From Tetrahymena thermophila SB210 (taxonomy: Eukaryota > Ciliophora > Oligohymenophorea > Hymenostomatida > Tetrahymenidae): 64,000 nt of DNA. This document shows, piece after piece, positions 38,797 through 51,394 of the stretch. The stretch lies in contig NW_002476226.1 of NCBI RefSeq assembly GCF_000189635.1, positions 310,001-374,000 of the forward strand. The letters are read 5' to 3'. Each line of letters starts with the position of its first letter. Positions within the stretch are counted from its first letter, which is position 1. A program made the translations under genes and the position numbers. Below the pieces are notes generated by a model, which was not told where the DNA came from, ran no database searches, and worked only from the letters and a program-made list of their open reading frames with translations.

Positions 38797-39190
38797 AAAT
38801 AATCATCTAATTCATTCATTAATCCACTCTCTTACTAACTAAATAATTTAATCACTAACTCATTCCTTAATCATTAATCATTCACTCATAAATATAAAAA
38901 TAAATCAACTTTTCTCATAAATTAAAATTCTAATTAGATTTCCTTCCAAATATTATATTATTAATTTATTAATTTCTCAAGCAAAAATAAAAGATAAAAT
39001 GCCTATGTTGAATTCTTAATTACATTAATTAACTGCAAATATATATATGTATATAATTTATAATGTATTCTAAACATAAAAAAAACATTATTACTTAACA
39101 GAATATTTATGCATTTTTTTTAATTTTAATTTCTTTCTGTTTTAATTTTTAGAATTTGGTTAATCAATCTTTTATTTTTCAAAAAATTAC
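38797..39190. other. Spacer before tRNA-Arg
   Basis: Contains imperfect ATTCACTAACT-like words near 38810-38890, then AT-rich sequence including the tRNA terminator. No gene recognised. Confidence 0.5.
39181..39186 (-). terminator. Pol III terminator of tRNA-Arg
   Basis: A run of six T on the tRNA strand, four bases after the tRNA 3' end. Confidence 0.75.
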
Positions 39191-39261
39191 GACCCCGTAG
39201 GGACTCGAACCCTAAACCTTTGGAGCCGAAATCCACTGCGCTACCATTGCGCCACAAGGCC
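39191..39261 (-). tRNA. tRNA-Arg (anticodon TCG)
   Basis: A 71-base cloverleaf: acceptor GGCCTTG pairs with CGGGGTC (with G-U pairs), D stem GCGC/GCGC, anticodon loop TTTCGGC giving TCG (reads CGA), T arm TAGGG-TTCGAGT-CCCTA. No intron and no coded CCA. Internal A and B boxes are intact. The 27-43 pair at the top of the anticodon stem is G-A, which is tolerable. Confidence 0.88.
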
Positions 39262-39542
39262 GTACTACTACTATTGATATTCGTAAATGACACTTTTTAA
39301 ATAGAAATTTTTGCTTAACTTTCGTAAATTTGTTGAGATTTGTTATTTAGTAGAAATAAAAAATACATCAAATGAATTTTAAGATATGAATACAATTCTC
39401 CACTAAACGCAAATACTCATACTTATTTCTTTTATTCAAATATAACCTTTTAAAGGATTTACTGTAATAGTTGCTTTCTTGGAGTGTTATTGCATATTTT
39501 TTTGTTTAGATTATGTTATTTACAAAACGAATCCAATATGTA

Positions 39543-39569
39543 AGATTTTATATTTTAAATATAAAATCT
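39543..39569. repeat. Perfect short inverted repeat
   Basis: Arms 39543-39555 (AGATTTTATATTT) and 39557-39569 are exact reverse complements around one T. It could form a hairpin or cruciform, but AT-rich palindromes also arise by chance. Confidence 0.7.
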
Positions 39570-41170
39570 GATAGATTTAACCGTTTAAGTTCATAATTTT
39601 CCATTCACGTTTTTATCAGTCATCATAAGATCCCAATAAATACATAATAATTTAAGTAAAATATGAATTGAAAAACCTAAAGAAGTTTAAAATAATTTAA
39701 ATTTTTACAAACAATCAAATAAACTATCTAAAAGAAATTTTTGTGAAATTAGTTATCCTTAGATTAGGCAATAAATTAAATTTTCAAATTTTAAATGAAT
39801 TGTTAAATAAAATAAATTTATTAATTCTAGATATAAAAAATCTATTTTAGTTTGAAATTAATATCCTTAAATTTCTAAAACCAAATTATTTATTACTCAA
39901 TCAATTATTTATTTTATAGATTAATTTTCAAATTGAGATTGCTTAGATATACAAATTATATTGTATTTAATTTAATTTATAAATATTTTTTTTCTTTAAA
40001 AAATAGTATTACATTTATGATAACTTTTATTTTTTGTTTTAAAATTTTATAATGAAATGAGTTTAAGTATTTAAAATTAAATAATACATTTCATTATTTT
40101 TATATCAAATTAACATCATTTTTGAAAATATTATTAAAAAAAATTTATTTAAAAACGATTAAATAAGTGAGATAGCAAAGCTAAAGTTGATTTATTTGTT
40201 TCTAAATATAAATTAAATTCGTTTTATGGTGGATTTTGTTCAAACAAACATTTTATTTTAGGTATAAATATATTTTATATTAATATTATTAATTAGGTTT
40301 TTAATTTAATCAAAATATTTACTTTAGAGAATAATTATTAAAATATATCACTTCTCAATATTTGAAGACTTTAAATTATGATAATTTTTAATAAAAACTT
40401 TCATAAATTGATTTAATTTTTAATTTAACGTAGATTAAAATTTATGGAATAAAGTTTATTATTTTGATAAATTTATCTATTGAAAAGAATTCTTAATAGT
40501 TGTTCTATTTAAAGATGGAATTTTTAAAAATTTTAAAATAGCTGATTTCTTAGATATGTATTGAATATAAATATGATTGTTTTAGTTATTAACTAATCAA
40601 TAACCAATCAAAACATTTCTTGAATATTTTTGAAAACATTTCATGAATATCTTTTAAAAATTTCAAAGAATAAATTATTTTAAGTATTTTAATTCTTTTT
40701 TACTAAAGAAAAACATATCTTCTTTAGGTAATCAAAATTTTATTAACATCTTAAAAATAAATTTGTAGAAATATTAAACTATTAATAGAAATTTTAACTC
40801 TATTTTTGAGCGAATACAACAAATTGATCTTCATTCATTAATTTGTGATGGTACATACTATTTACAGTTTATCTTGAATTTTTTATTTAAAACTTTATAA
40901 TTTATTTTGTAATTTGTATAGATTTAGGTTTTAAACTTTTATTTTATTAAAATGAGTGAAATAGATTAAAAAGACTTAATATTTTCGAAATATCAATTTG
41001 GAAAGAAATAAATTGTATTTGATTTTAAATTAAATTTGGATTAGGTATTAATTATATTAAATAAGTTGTTTTCATTAATACTATTTAGCTTCTTACTATT
41101 TTCTAAAACGAATTTTCATATTTTTTAATTAACAAAAGATTTTGTATTTTATTAAGAATTAATCAAAAAT

Positions 41171-41175
41171 AAAAA
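41171..41175 (-). terminator. Pol III terminator of the first tRNA-Ser copy
   Basis: Five T on the tRNA strand, five bases after its 3' end. Confidence 0.7.
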
Positions 41176-41180
41176 GATTC

Positions 41181-41261
41181 GACACCTGTGAGAATTGAAC
41201 TCACGCTCCCAGAGGGAAACGGCTTAGCAGGCCGCCGCCTTAACCACTCGGCCAAAGTGTC
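41181..41261 (-). tRNA. tRNA-Ser (anticodon GCT), copy 1
   Basis: An 81-base class II tRNA with acceptor GACACTT/AGGTGTC, anticodon loop CTGCTAA (GCT, reads AGC/AGT), a long variable arm and T arm GTGAG-TTCAATT-CTCAC. No intron. Identical over its full length to the copy at 41349-41429. Confidence 0.95.
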
Positions 41262-41331
41262 TTTCATGAAATTTATATTCTCCACACTTAGTTCAATTAA
41301 ATCAAAAAATTTACTAAATATATTTTTTAAT

Positions 41332-41343
41332 AAAAAAAAAAAA
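41332..41343 (-). terminator. Pol III terminator of the second tRNA-Ser copy
   Basis: A run of 12 T on the tRNA strand just after its 3' end. Confidence 0.75.
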
Positions 41344-41348
41344 GATTC

Positions 41349-41429
41349 GACACCTGTGAGAATTGAACTCACGCTCCCAGAGGGAAACGGCTTAGCAGGC
41401 CGCCGCCTTAACCACTCGGCCAAAGTGTC
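41349..41429 (-). tRNA. tRNA-Ser (anticodon GCT), copy 2
   Basis: All 81 bases match copy 1, 87 bases away and in the same orientation. The 3'-flanking GAATCTTT is also shared, as expected for a local tandem duplication kept uniform. Confidence 0.95.
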
Positions 41430-41984
41430 TTTTCATAGAAACCTTTATGTTGTATTTGCACTCTAATATTAGTTAAATGAAAATTTAGAAAGTATTTTTT
41501 ATTAGTATTTATTTAATATTTGTAAAATAATTATTTTTAAGTAAACTTAAAAAATATTTTATTAAAAAAAATTAGTTTAATTCAAAAATTATTCATTAAA
41601 AAATGTATTTTCTATCTTAAATATTGTTGATTGCGTTTTGTTATGTTTTTGAAAAAGAGGTTTAAATGTAAAATAAATTTAAGATAAATGGTTTGATTTC
41701 ATAGTACTAGAATGGAATTGCTTTTATAAAAGAAAGATTGCAATTTAATAGATAGACTGACTAGCAAATGTTAGCTAACAATCAATCAATAATTATCTGC
41801 AAAATTTTAAAGTTCATACAAATATTAGAAATTTAGAAATTAAGTTTGTTTTTAATAATAAAGTTTCAACGACTCAATTAAAAGTAATTAAAGCTTTGAA
41901 AACATTAAAGAAAATATTTTGTATAGATTACATCATTAGACTAAAATATTTGAAATTATTGTTGAGCTTTATATCTCATCCATC
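41430..41984. other. Spacer between tRNA-Ser and the MORN gene
   Basis: AT-rich. It should hold the upstream region of the MORN gene. No motif recognised. Confidence 0.5.
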
Positions 41985-43171
41985 ATGGGAAATAATTGTA
42001 GTTGCTTGAGGGAAAGCAATACCACAGAATTCGAATCTATTATAGGGTCGAATAAAGCATATTAAATAGAATTGAAAGATAAGCACTTTTTGATAATATA
42101 ACAAATGAGCAAGGAAATAGTTTTAATTTAGGCCTTTATTAGAGGATTTTTAGCTAGAAGGAGGGTTAATTAAATAAAAAAGAGAAAATATAATGAAAAG
42201 GTTAACGAATAACTTACAACATATAGCTCAACTATACTAAATTTTAATTCTAGAAATATTGCTCCTTTTTTTTACGGATTTGATGATTAAGATGATCCTA
42301 ATAGTCACTTAAAAGAATTTAGAGGTTCTACAGAATTAGAAAACGGTGCTATTTATTTTGGTGAGTGGATAGGTGATGTGAGATATGGAAAAGGAATAAT
42401 GACATGGCAAGATGGATCAAAATTTGAAGGATACTTCAAAAATAATAAAGCTAATGGAAGAGGAAGATTGGTTCATGCTAATGGAGAGATTTATGAGGGA
42501 GATTGGAAGGTAACTTTCGATAGAATTATTTAAAATATAGAATTTGAATAAAATTTAATTAAGGGATTTTAATCTTTTCTAATTTAAATGAAAAGGATGA
42601 TAAAGCGCACGGATATGGTGTTTACACTCATTTAGATGGAGCAACTTACGAAGGAACTTGGATAAATGATTTGCAAGAAGGTGATGGTATTGAAAGATGG
42701 CCCGATGGATCAGTTTATGAAGGTAAATATAAAGAAGGTAAAAAGAATGGCACAGGAAGATTTACATGGGCTGATGGATCTTCTTATGAAGGAGATTTTA
42801 AATCAAATAATATTGAAGGTAATGGAAAATATAGATGGAACGATGGTAAATAGTATGAGGGAGAATGGCTTGAAAATAAAAGACATGGAAAGGGAGTTTT
42901 TGAATGGCCTGATGGTAGAAAGTATTCTGGTGAGTTTTATAAAGACTAAAAATAAGGATTTGGAGTCCTATCATTCAATGATGGCAGAAAATATGTCGGT
43001 GAATGGAAGGCAGATAAATAGCATGGAAAAGGGTAATTCCATATGAGCAGTGGACATGTTAAAGAAGGAATATGGGAAAATGGTAAACGAGTAGGAGATG
43101 TTAGCAATAGATCCTCAGTTGTCAATTCAGCTGTATCCCAAAATAATAAAAATTATGTTGAATAAAAATGA
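41985..43171 (+). CDS. MORN-repeat protein with IQ motif and MGxxCxC lipid-anchor-like N-terminus
   Basis: Starts [12 protein letters not shown]: Gly2 fits N-myristoylation and Cys5/Cys7 fit palmitoylation. Around residue 55 comes an IQ-type helix, [12 protein letters not shown], expected to bind calmodulin or centrin. From about residue 120 to the end there are nine clear MORN repeats (pattern Y-x-G-x-W/F-x5-G-x-G), such as [21 protein letters not shown] minus its last residue, plus a weak tenth ([12 protein letters not shown]). One intron at about 42510-42597. Ends at TGA 43169-43171; about 365 residues. MORN arrays bind membrane phosphoinositides or act as scaffolds in ciliary and junctional complexes. 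The parts suggest a Ca2+-responsive membrane-attached scaffold, which is inference. Confidence 0.88.
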
Positions 43172-44491
43172 AGATTGAATGTCTTTTGAAATAATTATAA
43201 AACATAAATGGAATTGAAAAAAAAGACAATAGAAATTTAAAAATCGATTAATAAATTATTAGCTGGTGATAGATAAATATCTATGATAAAAAAGATATCA
43301 TATTAATTAAAATAAATATATAATTAATGACTAAAAAACAGTGAAAAAGTTACTAAAAAATTAATCTCAAAATTAAAAATAAAACAAACACTTATATTTA
43401 AATAATTAAGAAAAAATAATAATAAATAAATAAATAAATACTAAATAATTCTTTAATTTAAATAATTAAAATAATTTAATAATTTTAAAATGAGCTTAAT
43501 CTCCCTCCTAATTATATGTTAAAATAACTTATTTATTAAATAATTTTATATTTGCTTAAACTACTCATTTATTTTATTTATTATTTTGTAAAGTATTTTT
43601 ATATGGTTAGTTACTTTCTTTTATAAGGAAATATTATTTTTTTAAAATTGGTGTCAGTTAGTTACACTTTATTTTCAATATTACAATTGCTTCTAATATT
43701 ATTTAGGCATTTGATTGATTTTATTTAAATTTAAGTTTTGTTTGTTTACTCATTTTTTGTTATTTTGTGATAATTTGTGTGAAGTTTATATCTATTTATA
43801 AAAAATATTATTTTTTTAAAAGTAACTTGCATGTAAAATTATCAAATATCATTTAATATATTGATAATTTAAACAAATAATTAATATAAAGTAAACATAT
43901 TACATTTACTTAAAAAAAGAAGTTTAAATTTAATACTCTTGATTTTAATAATTCATTCAAAAATCTTTTGAATAAGTTATCTGCTTAGTAAAAATTAAAC
44001 AATTACCCAAAATTTTATATTAATTTTGTTTTTCAAGATAAATGTCTAAAATAAATAAATAAACAATTTAAAAGGAACACGTATATTAAAAAATGATATT
44101 GGGATTTTATTCTTTTAATTTTGTATTATCATTAAGTAAATATATTAATATAAATAGGTTTATTTAAGTAAGAGAAATAGTAAATTAATATAAATTAATA
44201 TCATAGAGAATATAAAATTAAATATAGTTAGTTATTTCATTAAATCTAAATTAAATAATCAATTTTTGTATTATATTTTTAGTATATTTGTTTAATTATT
44301 TGGTTTTTTTTGTTAGTTAATTTATGACAAGATAGGATTGGTATGATTGATTAATAGATAGATACACTTGCATCCAATCTTAATTTATTCTGTTTTCATT
44401 TATGCTTTGCATTAGTTTTTTTATTTTTTTAATTAATTAATTCACATGGATTGTTTAAATAGCTTAAATTTTCAAATTTTGATACTTTTTT
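43172..44491. other. Convergent intergenic spacer
   Basis: About 1.3 kb, strongly AT-rich, with AAATAAATAAAT runs near 43425. No gene, tRNA or known RNA seen. Confidence 0.55.
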
Positions 44492-47318
44492 TCATGCTTT
44501 TTTAAAGTAAGGATGATTGAGAGCTTATTTCACATCAAATCTTTCTTCTTAATTATGCTTCAAACAACCAATTATAAATGATTATGCTTCCTTAGAAATC
44601 AAAGGCTTTTTAGGGAACTTGACTTCTTTGCTATTTAAGATTGTGTTTTATCTCAAAATTTATTCCTGAGTCATTTTATTACCGAAAGGTTTTTATCCAA
44701 ACAGCATCTCGTAAAAAATTACTCCTACACTCCAAATATCAACTTTGTTTGAGATTGTTGGAGCTTTCTCATTTTCTTCACAGCCGAAATTTTCAAAGCA
44801 TTCAGGTGGCAAATACCAATAGGTTCCGACACCTTAACTAGTAAGTTCAAGACGAGTAGCATTATCTTCTATAATTTTAGAAAGACCAAAATCAGTAATT
44901 TTTATTTATCCTTTATGGAAAATTATATTCTAAGGCTTGAGGTCATAGTGAATTACTTTACTCTAAAACGAGCTAAGGTATTCAAGACACTCAAGTATTT
45001 TTTTTACAATATACTTTGCATCTTATTCTATAATTGTGGAGTGTATTTTTAAATGTTAAGATAAATCTGGTCCTTCGCAGAATTACAAAACTGAGGCAAA
45101 TGAAGTGCTATCAATTTCTATGTAGTCATACAATTTTACTATATTTGGATGGTTTAATTCTTTTTATATTCCATGCTCTCTAAAAGCATGCTTCAAATAA
45201 TTTTGTTTAACTCTATTGCTCCAAGATTTATCAATATAGTGTATTTTTATAGCTACTTCACGGAATTCTTCTAAATCAATAGCCTTTATAGATAAAAATA
45301 AAAAATTTAATTATTATTTTTCACTTAGGATTATTTAAATTTGTTTACTTTGTATACTTCACTAAAACCACCTTTTCCAAGAAGTGAGAGCAGTTAATAT
45401 CTTTCTCCCAAAATAGGCCATGGGTTTTCAACTTAAATTCCTCCATATCTAGAACTAAATTTAATAGTTTTTATTATTTTTAAGTTAAATTACAATAAAA
45501 AATTTTACTTTTCTTCCAAAAACTATAATTAGTACTTTTTAATTATTTCCTTTACTTCCTTTTTCTTTTAGTTTAGATTATTCACAATAACTTCTTCCTA
45601 TTTTTAGAGAAGAGTTATTTGGAAAGCAGTAAAGCGCTTTTGTTCTTCATGTGCAACTGCTTAATTAGGGTATATGGAAGTGTCAAATTCGTCTTCGTCT
45701 TCAAAAGTGAGTTTTGAATTACTATCTTAGTTAGAATTAGCTTAGGTAGATGGATCATTTAATGAGCCTAATAGGGTCAGTTGCTTTTATTATTTTCCAT
45801 TTGTTTAAGTTTTTTTCTTTGGTTTCATAGTTTTCAAGTTTTAAAGTACATTTTAATAATATTTAATTTTTTTCTAAACTTAATCCTTTTTTTAAAGAAA
45901 ACAATTTAAAAAGAGTCATTTAAAATTAAAATATAATTTACCAATTAACTATAAAGTTCCTAAACTTCAAATCCATCAATCCATTGCTCTTTAAAATTTT
46001 ATAGGTCTCTTTTTAAAAAAAAATATTTAATTAATAAAATAAAAATAAACAAATTTTATTACACAACATATTCACCTAATCTTTGCTTGGATTGCTAAAG
46101 TTACATTTTTATTAGTTTTCTATTTAAAAATGAGTTTTCAGTAAACATTTTTTAAACAATTCTCTTTATTTTGGAGTGATCAAAGATTGTTGGATTTAAA
46201 GAATTTTATCCACTTGTATTAGTTGACTTTGCATTTTATAAACTTTGTTTTAATTTTCCTACTAAATTTTCTAAGTTTTCAATCTACTTCTACTTTTAAT
46301 TTAGCTATTATTCTTTTTCTTTTAGTTCACGATTAAGCAATTAAATTTACTCGGTTTCTGTGTTATTGGAGTTTCCAGTACTTTTAGAAAACATATTGTT
46401 ATTATTTGCATTTTTATTAACTTAATCCTGATTTAAGTAATCCGTAATTTTTGATATTTTTTTTTAAGTTTTATTATTATTTTTAGCAGCATTTTTGACT
46501 TAAATGAGCCCAATTTAATTTACTATATTTTTAATATCTTCAGTTTTCTTTACTTATTCACCACTTTATCCGCTTTACTAATTTATTGGCTTTTCATTTT
46601 CATTGGGGAATGTGTTCTCTTAAAAAAGAATTTTTTAAGAATTTAAAACTCTTACTTTTTTTATTGTTGGCTCAAAATTTTCAGCTTTTTAAGGGGGTTG
46701 TTATTTTTAAGATTTTTCAATTTATGACACCTAACTTTTATTTTATTTTTCATTTTTAATTGATTGCTAAGAAGAAGCATCTTTTTCTAAACTTTCTTGC
46801 TGATCTTGATTGCTATCATCTTCTTCGAGTTCTTCATTATTGCTGGAAACATTTTCATCCTCTTCAATCTCTCTCTCTTCTTCATCTGAATTGTTTTCTG
46901 AAGAGTTTTATTAATCTAAATCGTTATTTTCTTCATTAAAACTCTTTATTAGATGCGGGTTATTTAAAATACTTGGATTATTGCCATAATTGTTATTGAT
47001 CTTAACAGGTGGAGTACAGTACAAAAAATTACCTCCATTATTAAATCCAGAAAGGTTTTTATTCATAAAATCTAGACTTCCTTGATTATTTTAATTATCA
47101 TCAAAGTTTAAGTAATCATCTTATTCACTTTTATCATCATCATCCTCTTCATTATCATGAAGATCTTTTAATTGCTCATTATTGTTCTTATAAATATCAA
47201 TACCATTCAGCTTTTATTTTATATTTGCAAAATTATTTATTGTTTTTATAGGTGAAGTCGAAGGATGGCGCATTCTATAATCAAGAAGCTCCAATTTCTT
47301 TCTTTGATCTATTTGCAT
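44492..47318 (-). CDS. Tousled-like protein kinase (TLK)
   Basis: ATG at 47316-47318 ([16 protein letters not shown]) follows an in-frame TGA. The N-terminal half is acidic and Gln/Asn-rich, then a coiled coil ([17 protein letters not shown]). The kinase domain opens [18 protein letters not shown] with the Lys in [13 protein letters not shown]-specific blocks follow: [20 protein letters not shown], then [12 protein letters not shown] (HYD in place of HRD, normal for TLK), [47 protein letters not shown]. It ends NHPYFKKA at TGA 44492-44494. All catalytic residues are present. TLKs are nuclear Ser/Thr kinases that phosphorylate the histone chaperone Asf1 and couple chromatin assembly to DNA replication; the coiled coil dimerises them. 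Identity is firm. Confidence 0.93.
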
Positions 47319-48636
47319 TATTCAAAAGAATGATTCTTAATATTTTTCTTTATTTTATTCCTTTTAATTAGTAAGAGTCTATTTTTTTAAATAAATATCA
47401 AATATTTCTTTCTAAAAATGATTCAAATCTTTTTCCATAAAAAAGTGTTTTTTTTAATTTCTTTAAAATTTTGTGCGGGTTTCAGTTTTAACGATATCAG
47501 ATTGCGCGCAATACAAAACCGCGTAAATAAATTATTATTAAATATATTTTATTGTAGATTTAAAAATTATTTAAAATAATATAGTAAAAAATAAATTATT
47601 ATGAAAGAAAAAATTAAAATTTTCAAATTCTTTGTTTTATTTAACAAAAAAAAATATTTTATTTCTTTAAAAAAACCAAACAATCATCTTTAATTTTCAT
47701 TTTTATCAGCTTTAAGCAAAAATTATCATTTTTAAAGAATAAAAATTATCAATCTTTTCAAGTTTTAATATTATAAAAAATAATTAAACTATTTAAATTT
47801 ATTTTAAATATTCAAAGATAAAACTTAAAAATTTTCAATATTTTTATAAAATAAAATTAAAAAAGATTATTTTAGATGAAAATAACTATTTAAGTTATTT
47901 ATATCAAAATATCTAATTAATAAATATTTTATTTTGGATTTTTTTGTTCTTTTAAAAATTGTTTTATTTTGATTTATAAATCCACTAAAATCTCTTATCA
48001 ATTGTCTTTATAATTAATTCAAAAAAACTAATTAATTGACATAATCTTGAATATTTGTAAGCAAATAAAATCTGAAATATTTTTATAAAATACAAATTTA
48101 AATAAAAAAATATTTTAAAACATAAAATCTTAAATTAATTAAGCTTAAAATTATCCTTTTACTTTTTTTATTTTGAATGATATTTTTAAACTAATTTTGT
48201 TTTAAAAATATGATTTTTTATAAAATTTATAATTAAGAAATATGTTTATTTACTTGTTTTGTTTTGATAACAATTAATATAATGCTTTGTTTAGTATTTT
48301 TATTATTTTAAAGTAAGATTTACTTATTTAATGAACAAGTTAGTATTTAAATATCAGTAATAAATATTTCAAACATGTAAAAATGAGTGGACAAAAAATA
48401 ATAAGAATGTTAAAAGCTTAAATTTGTAGTAATTACATAAAAATCAAAAGAAATGAATATTAGGAACTATACCTGTAAAATATACAATAAATTTTAAGTT
48501 AAAAAAGCGAAAAATAGTAAATTAATCAGCTGCTTGTCATTAGATTCATCGCTTAATAAATATTATTTGAATTACTTCCAACACAAAAATTATATTGTTA
48601 TTAAGAGTTAATATTTATAATTAGTAAAAAGCAAGT
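47319..48636. other. Divergent intergenic region, with an ambiguous open frame
   Basis: AT-rich to about 48380. From ATG 48383 an open frame of 144 residues (MSGQKIIRMLKAQICSNY...) runs to TGA 48815-48817, overlapping the kelch start in another frame. It may be 5' leader, an upstream exon or chance. Otherwise nothing seen. Confidence 0.4.
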
Positions 48637-51394
48637 ATGCAAGGATAAGATCATTAGTTAGATTCAGCCTCAAGTAAAAATAGGGTTCGATTAAACAGTT
48701 CAAACTAAAAAAAAGAAAAAAAGGAGGTGTACATTTCAGAATCAGCTATGTCACAGTTTTCGAATTAGCGTAACAATTTAGCTAGTAAAAATTACGGAAA
48801 CCATTCAAAGCATCTGAGCAGCACTGAATAAAATTCATTAAATTATTAATCTTCTACAAAGGGAACAATTTCAAGAAGGACAAGTTAAGAATAATCAAAT
48901 GGAGGTTTTTAAAGTTATAGTGCAAGCTAAAATACTTCTCCATAGAATCATTAAAAAGGTTAAACAATGAAGAGATTACGCTTAATGAAAACTGCTATAT
49001 ATGAAAATGGTAGTCATCATGAAACGAATGGTGGTAATGCTCACGATAACAAAGGATTATTCATTTAAATAGATAGAAAATTTGATTTGAAAAATTCAAG
49101 TGTGGTAGAATAAAAAGACCCAAAATGGGCAGAATGCAAAATAATTGGAAGTAATATATAGTCCCGTTCTAGATCCTCTATATGTTCTCATAACGGATAG
49201 TAATTAATCTTAACTTTATCATTTTTTAATTTACTAGAGTTACTGTAGGTTAAACTTATTTATTACTCGTTAATATTAATAATAACTTTCTATCTAATAA
49301 AAATAACTCCAATTTATTATTAATTAACTAGCTTATATGTTTATGGAGGATATGAATTGACTGCAGGTCCTCTTGGAGATTTTTGGAGAATAAACCTTTC
49401 TTCTGAGTAGTATATATGGGAGAAAGTTAAAGTTAAAGGAAAAGTAAATCCAGGTACTTCCTTCATTCGTTTTTAAATTTGCATATCTTATACTTAATCT
49501 CTTTTTAATAAAATTATGATTGATTAAGTCTAAATTGTATTTTTTTTACCCTCCTTTTATTACTTTAAAACAAATGAAATCATTAACATTCAATTTTTTA
49601 TTAAATTAATTTGTTGAGATATATTCACTTAAAGGATTAGCTGCTTATTGAATTTAAACATATAAAAACAATTCATGCTTACATTATTTTACTTATTAAT
49701 TAATTGTAAGGATTGTCTACACTTTTTGAAACGATCTATAAATTAAATATTTTTTCAATTAGCATTTGTCATTATTTTTTTTAATTTTTTAAAGGACTTA
49801 AAAGTAGACACACCTCTTAAGTTTTTAAGGATAAAATGTATCTATTTGGCGGATAGCATGGAGCTTCATTGAGTAGTAATGAAATGTGGAGTTTTGACTT
49901 TAAAACTGAAACCTGGTCTCTTGTAGTTAATTTAGGAAAGTCAGATTAATGCCCACCTAGTGTAGACTCTCACAGCAGTGTTTTGATAGGCAATAAAATG
50001 TACACGATGTTCGGTTATTTTAGTGATTATGGTTAATTATCAAACTCTGTTTATGAATTTAATTTCGACACTATGTGTTGGACTAATAAGTTTAAGCATC
50101 AACCCAATGCAGCTCTTGATGAAAAAAAGTCCTCAACTATACCAAAAGGAAGACTAGAGTCTTCTATTACTTATATTAAGAGTTAACCGTAGCTAATCTA
50201 TGCATTTGGCGGTTGCGATGGATTTACTAGACTTAATGATTTATGGGTATTTAACATATAAACCTGTATGTTTTAATTAATATAACCAAAAAATTCCACT
50301 ATTCCTAAGGTATTAATTTCATAAAAAAAGAAATTTTCCCTAAATATATTTTAATTATAAATTTAATTATTAATATAAAAATAAAATATAAAAGTTTTAC
50401 TTAAAACAAAACATTATAGTAATTTTTAATTTGATTTTATTAGATAAGAAGTGGTCATTAATTATTTAGCACTTAAGATTAAATTGTTTTACTTGGAGGT
50501 ATTCATGATATTACATGGGAATTAGATGATCTTTGCATATTCGATACATAGTCTTAGATATGGACAATAGTTGACTAAGATTCAGCAAGGAGAAGAGAAA
50601 TAGTAAACTAATCATCTTTATCTCCAGATAGCTAGAAAAGAAATTCTGGTGAGCCAAACCAATTTAGATCTAGATCAAAGAAGAAAGGGTAGACTTCTTT
50701 TATTTAATCTCCAAAAAGAGGTAAATTTTATTTATTGACACAATTTTTGTTGAATTTTATTATTAAACATTATTTATTAAATTATTTTAAGGATCAAATG
50801 CAAGTCCATAGTAAAGAAAATCATATCAAAGATCAGGTACTTTCTCGTAAGTTGATAAAGATATGTTTAATGATGATGAATCCAAAAATTCAGCATCCCC
50901 TGGTTTGGGAAGTCCGACAAAACTGTTAGAAAAAAAACGTAAAGAATTCCAACAACAAAAAGCACATATGCTTCAGATTTTTGAAGTTAATGGTTAAGAA
51001 GAAGACAAATTTAAAGATTTATCACCAACATCTGAAGCTATGAAAAATTCTCTCTTTGGTAAATAATTTAACTAAATCTAACTTACTTACCTCTTAACAA
51101 AAAAATATTATTATAGTAATAGGTAATCCTATGCCTCACTTAAAAATAAGGCAAGGAAAACTTACAGATTTCGGTAGAGTTACTGTTAGCAGATTCCTTG
51201 AGCCACTGAATGATTCAAATAATGTACGCTAAGGAAAAAAGCCTTGTGCTAGAGATGGTCATAGAGTCATTGATTTTGGGTAAGATAAAATCTTGCTTTT
51301 TGGTGGTGACAGACACAATATGTCATTCAACGATATTTATTATTTAGATTTAAATAAGCTGTAAGAAAAATATAAACAGCTCTTAAATAAATGA
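48637..51394 (+). CDS. Kelch-repeat protein
   Basis: Taken from ATG 48637 (MQGQDHQLDSASSKN). About 150 hydrophilic residues precede the first kelch blade at SHNGYLYVYGGYELTAGPLG. Further blades: DKMYLFGGQHGASLSSNEMW, then NKMYTMFGYFSDYGQLSN, then LIYAFGGCDGFTRLNDLWVF, then IVLLGGIHDITWELDDL, and after a Ser/Arg-rich insert (RRREIVNQSSLSPDSQKRNS) the last, ILLFGGDRHNMSFNDIYYL. Gly-Gly pairs and the Y/W spacing give at least six blades, enough for a closed propeller. Introns include a long one at about 49453-49794. Ends at TGA 51392-51394. Kelch propellers bind proteins, often in ubiquitin ligases or ciliary scaffolds; no second domain shows which. Confidence 0.82.

Larger units (their letters stand above)
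39262..41180. other. Gene-free AT-rich region between tRNA genes
   Basis: About 1.9 kb without a supported gene. It includes a perfect 13-bp inverted repeat with a 1-base centre at 39543-39569. Confidence 0.55.

Noticed and set aside
39262-41180. Search for snRNA, snoRNA or a transposon in the gene-free interval
   Set aside because: No recognisable stem set, terminal repeats, transposase text or conserved RNA motif was found.
41163-41466. Duplicated protein-like frames on both strands (LAEWLRRRPAKPFP and its reverse)
   Set aside because: They are translations of the two tRNA-Ser genes, not proteins.
42666-43046. Plus-strand Met/Lys-rich repeat frame
   Set aside because: A frame-shifted shadow of the MORN repeats, which explains its periodicity.
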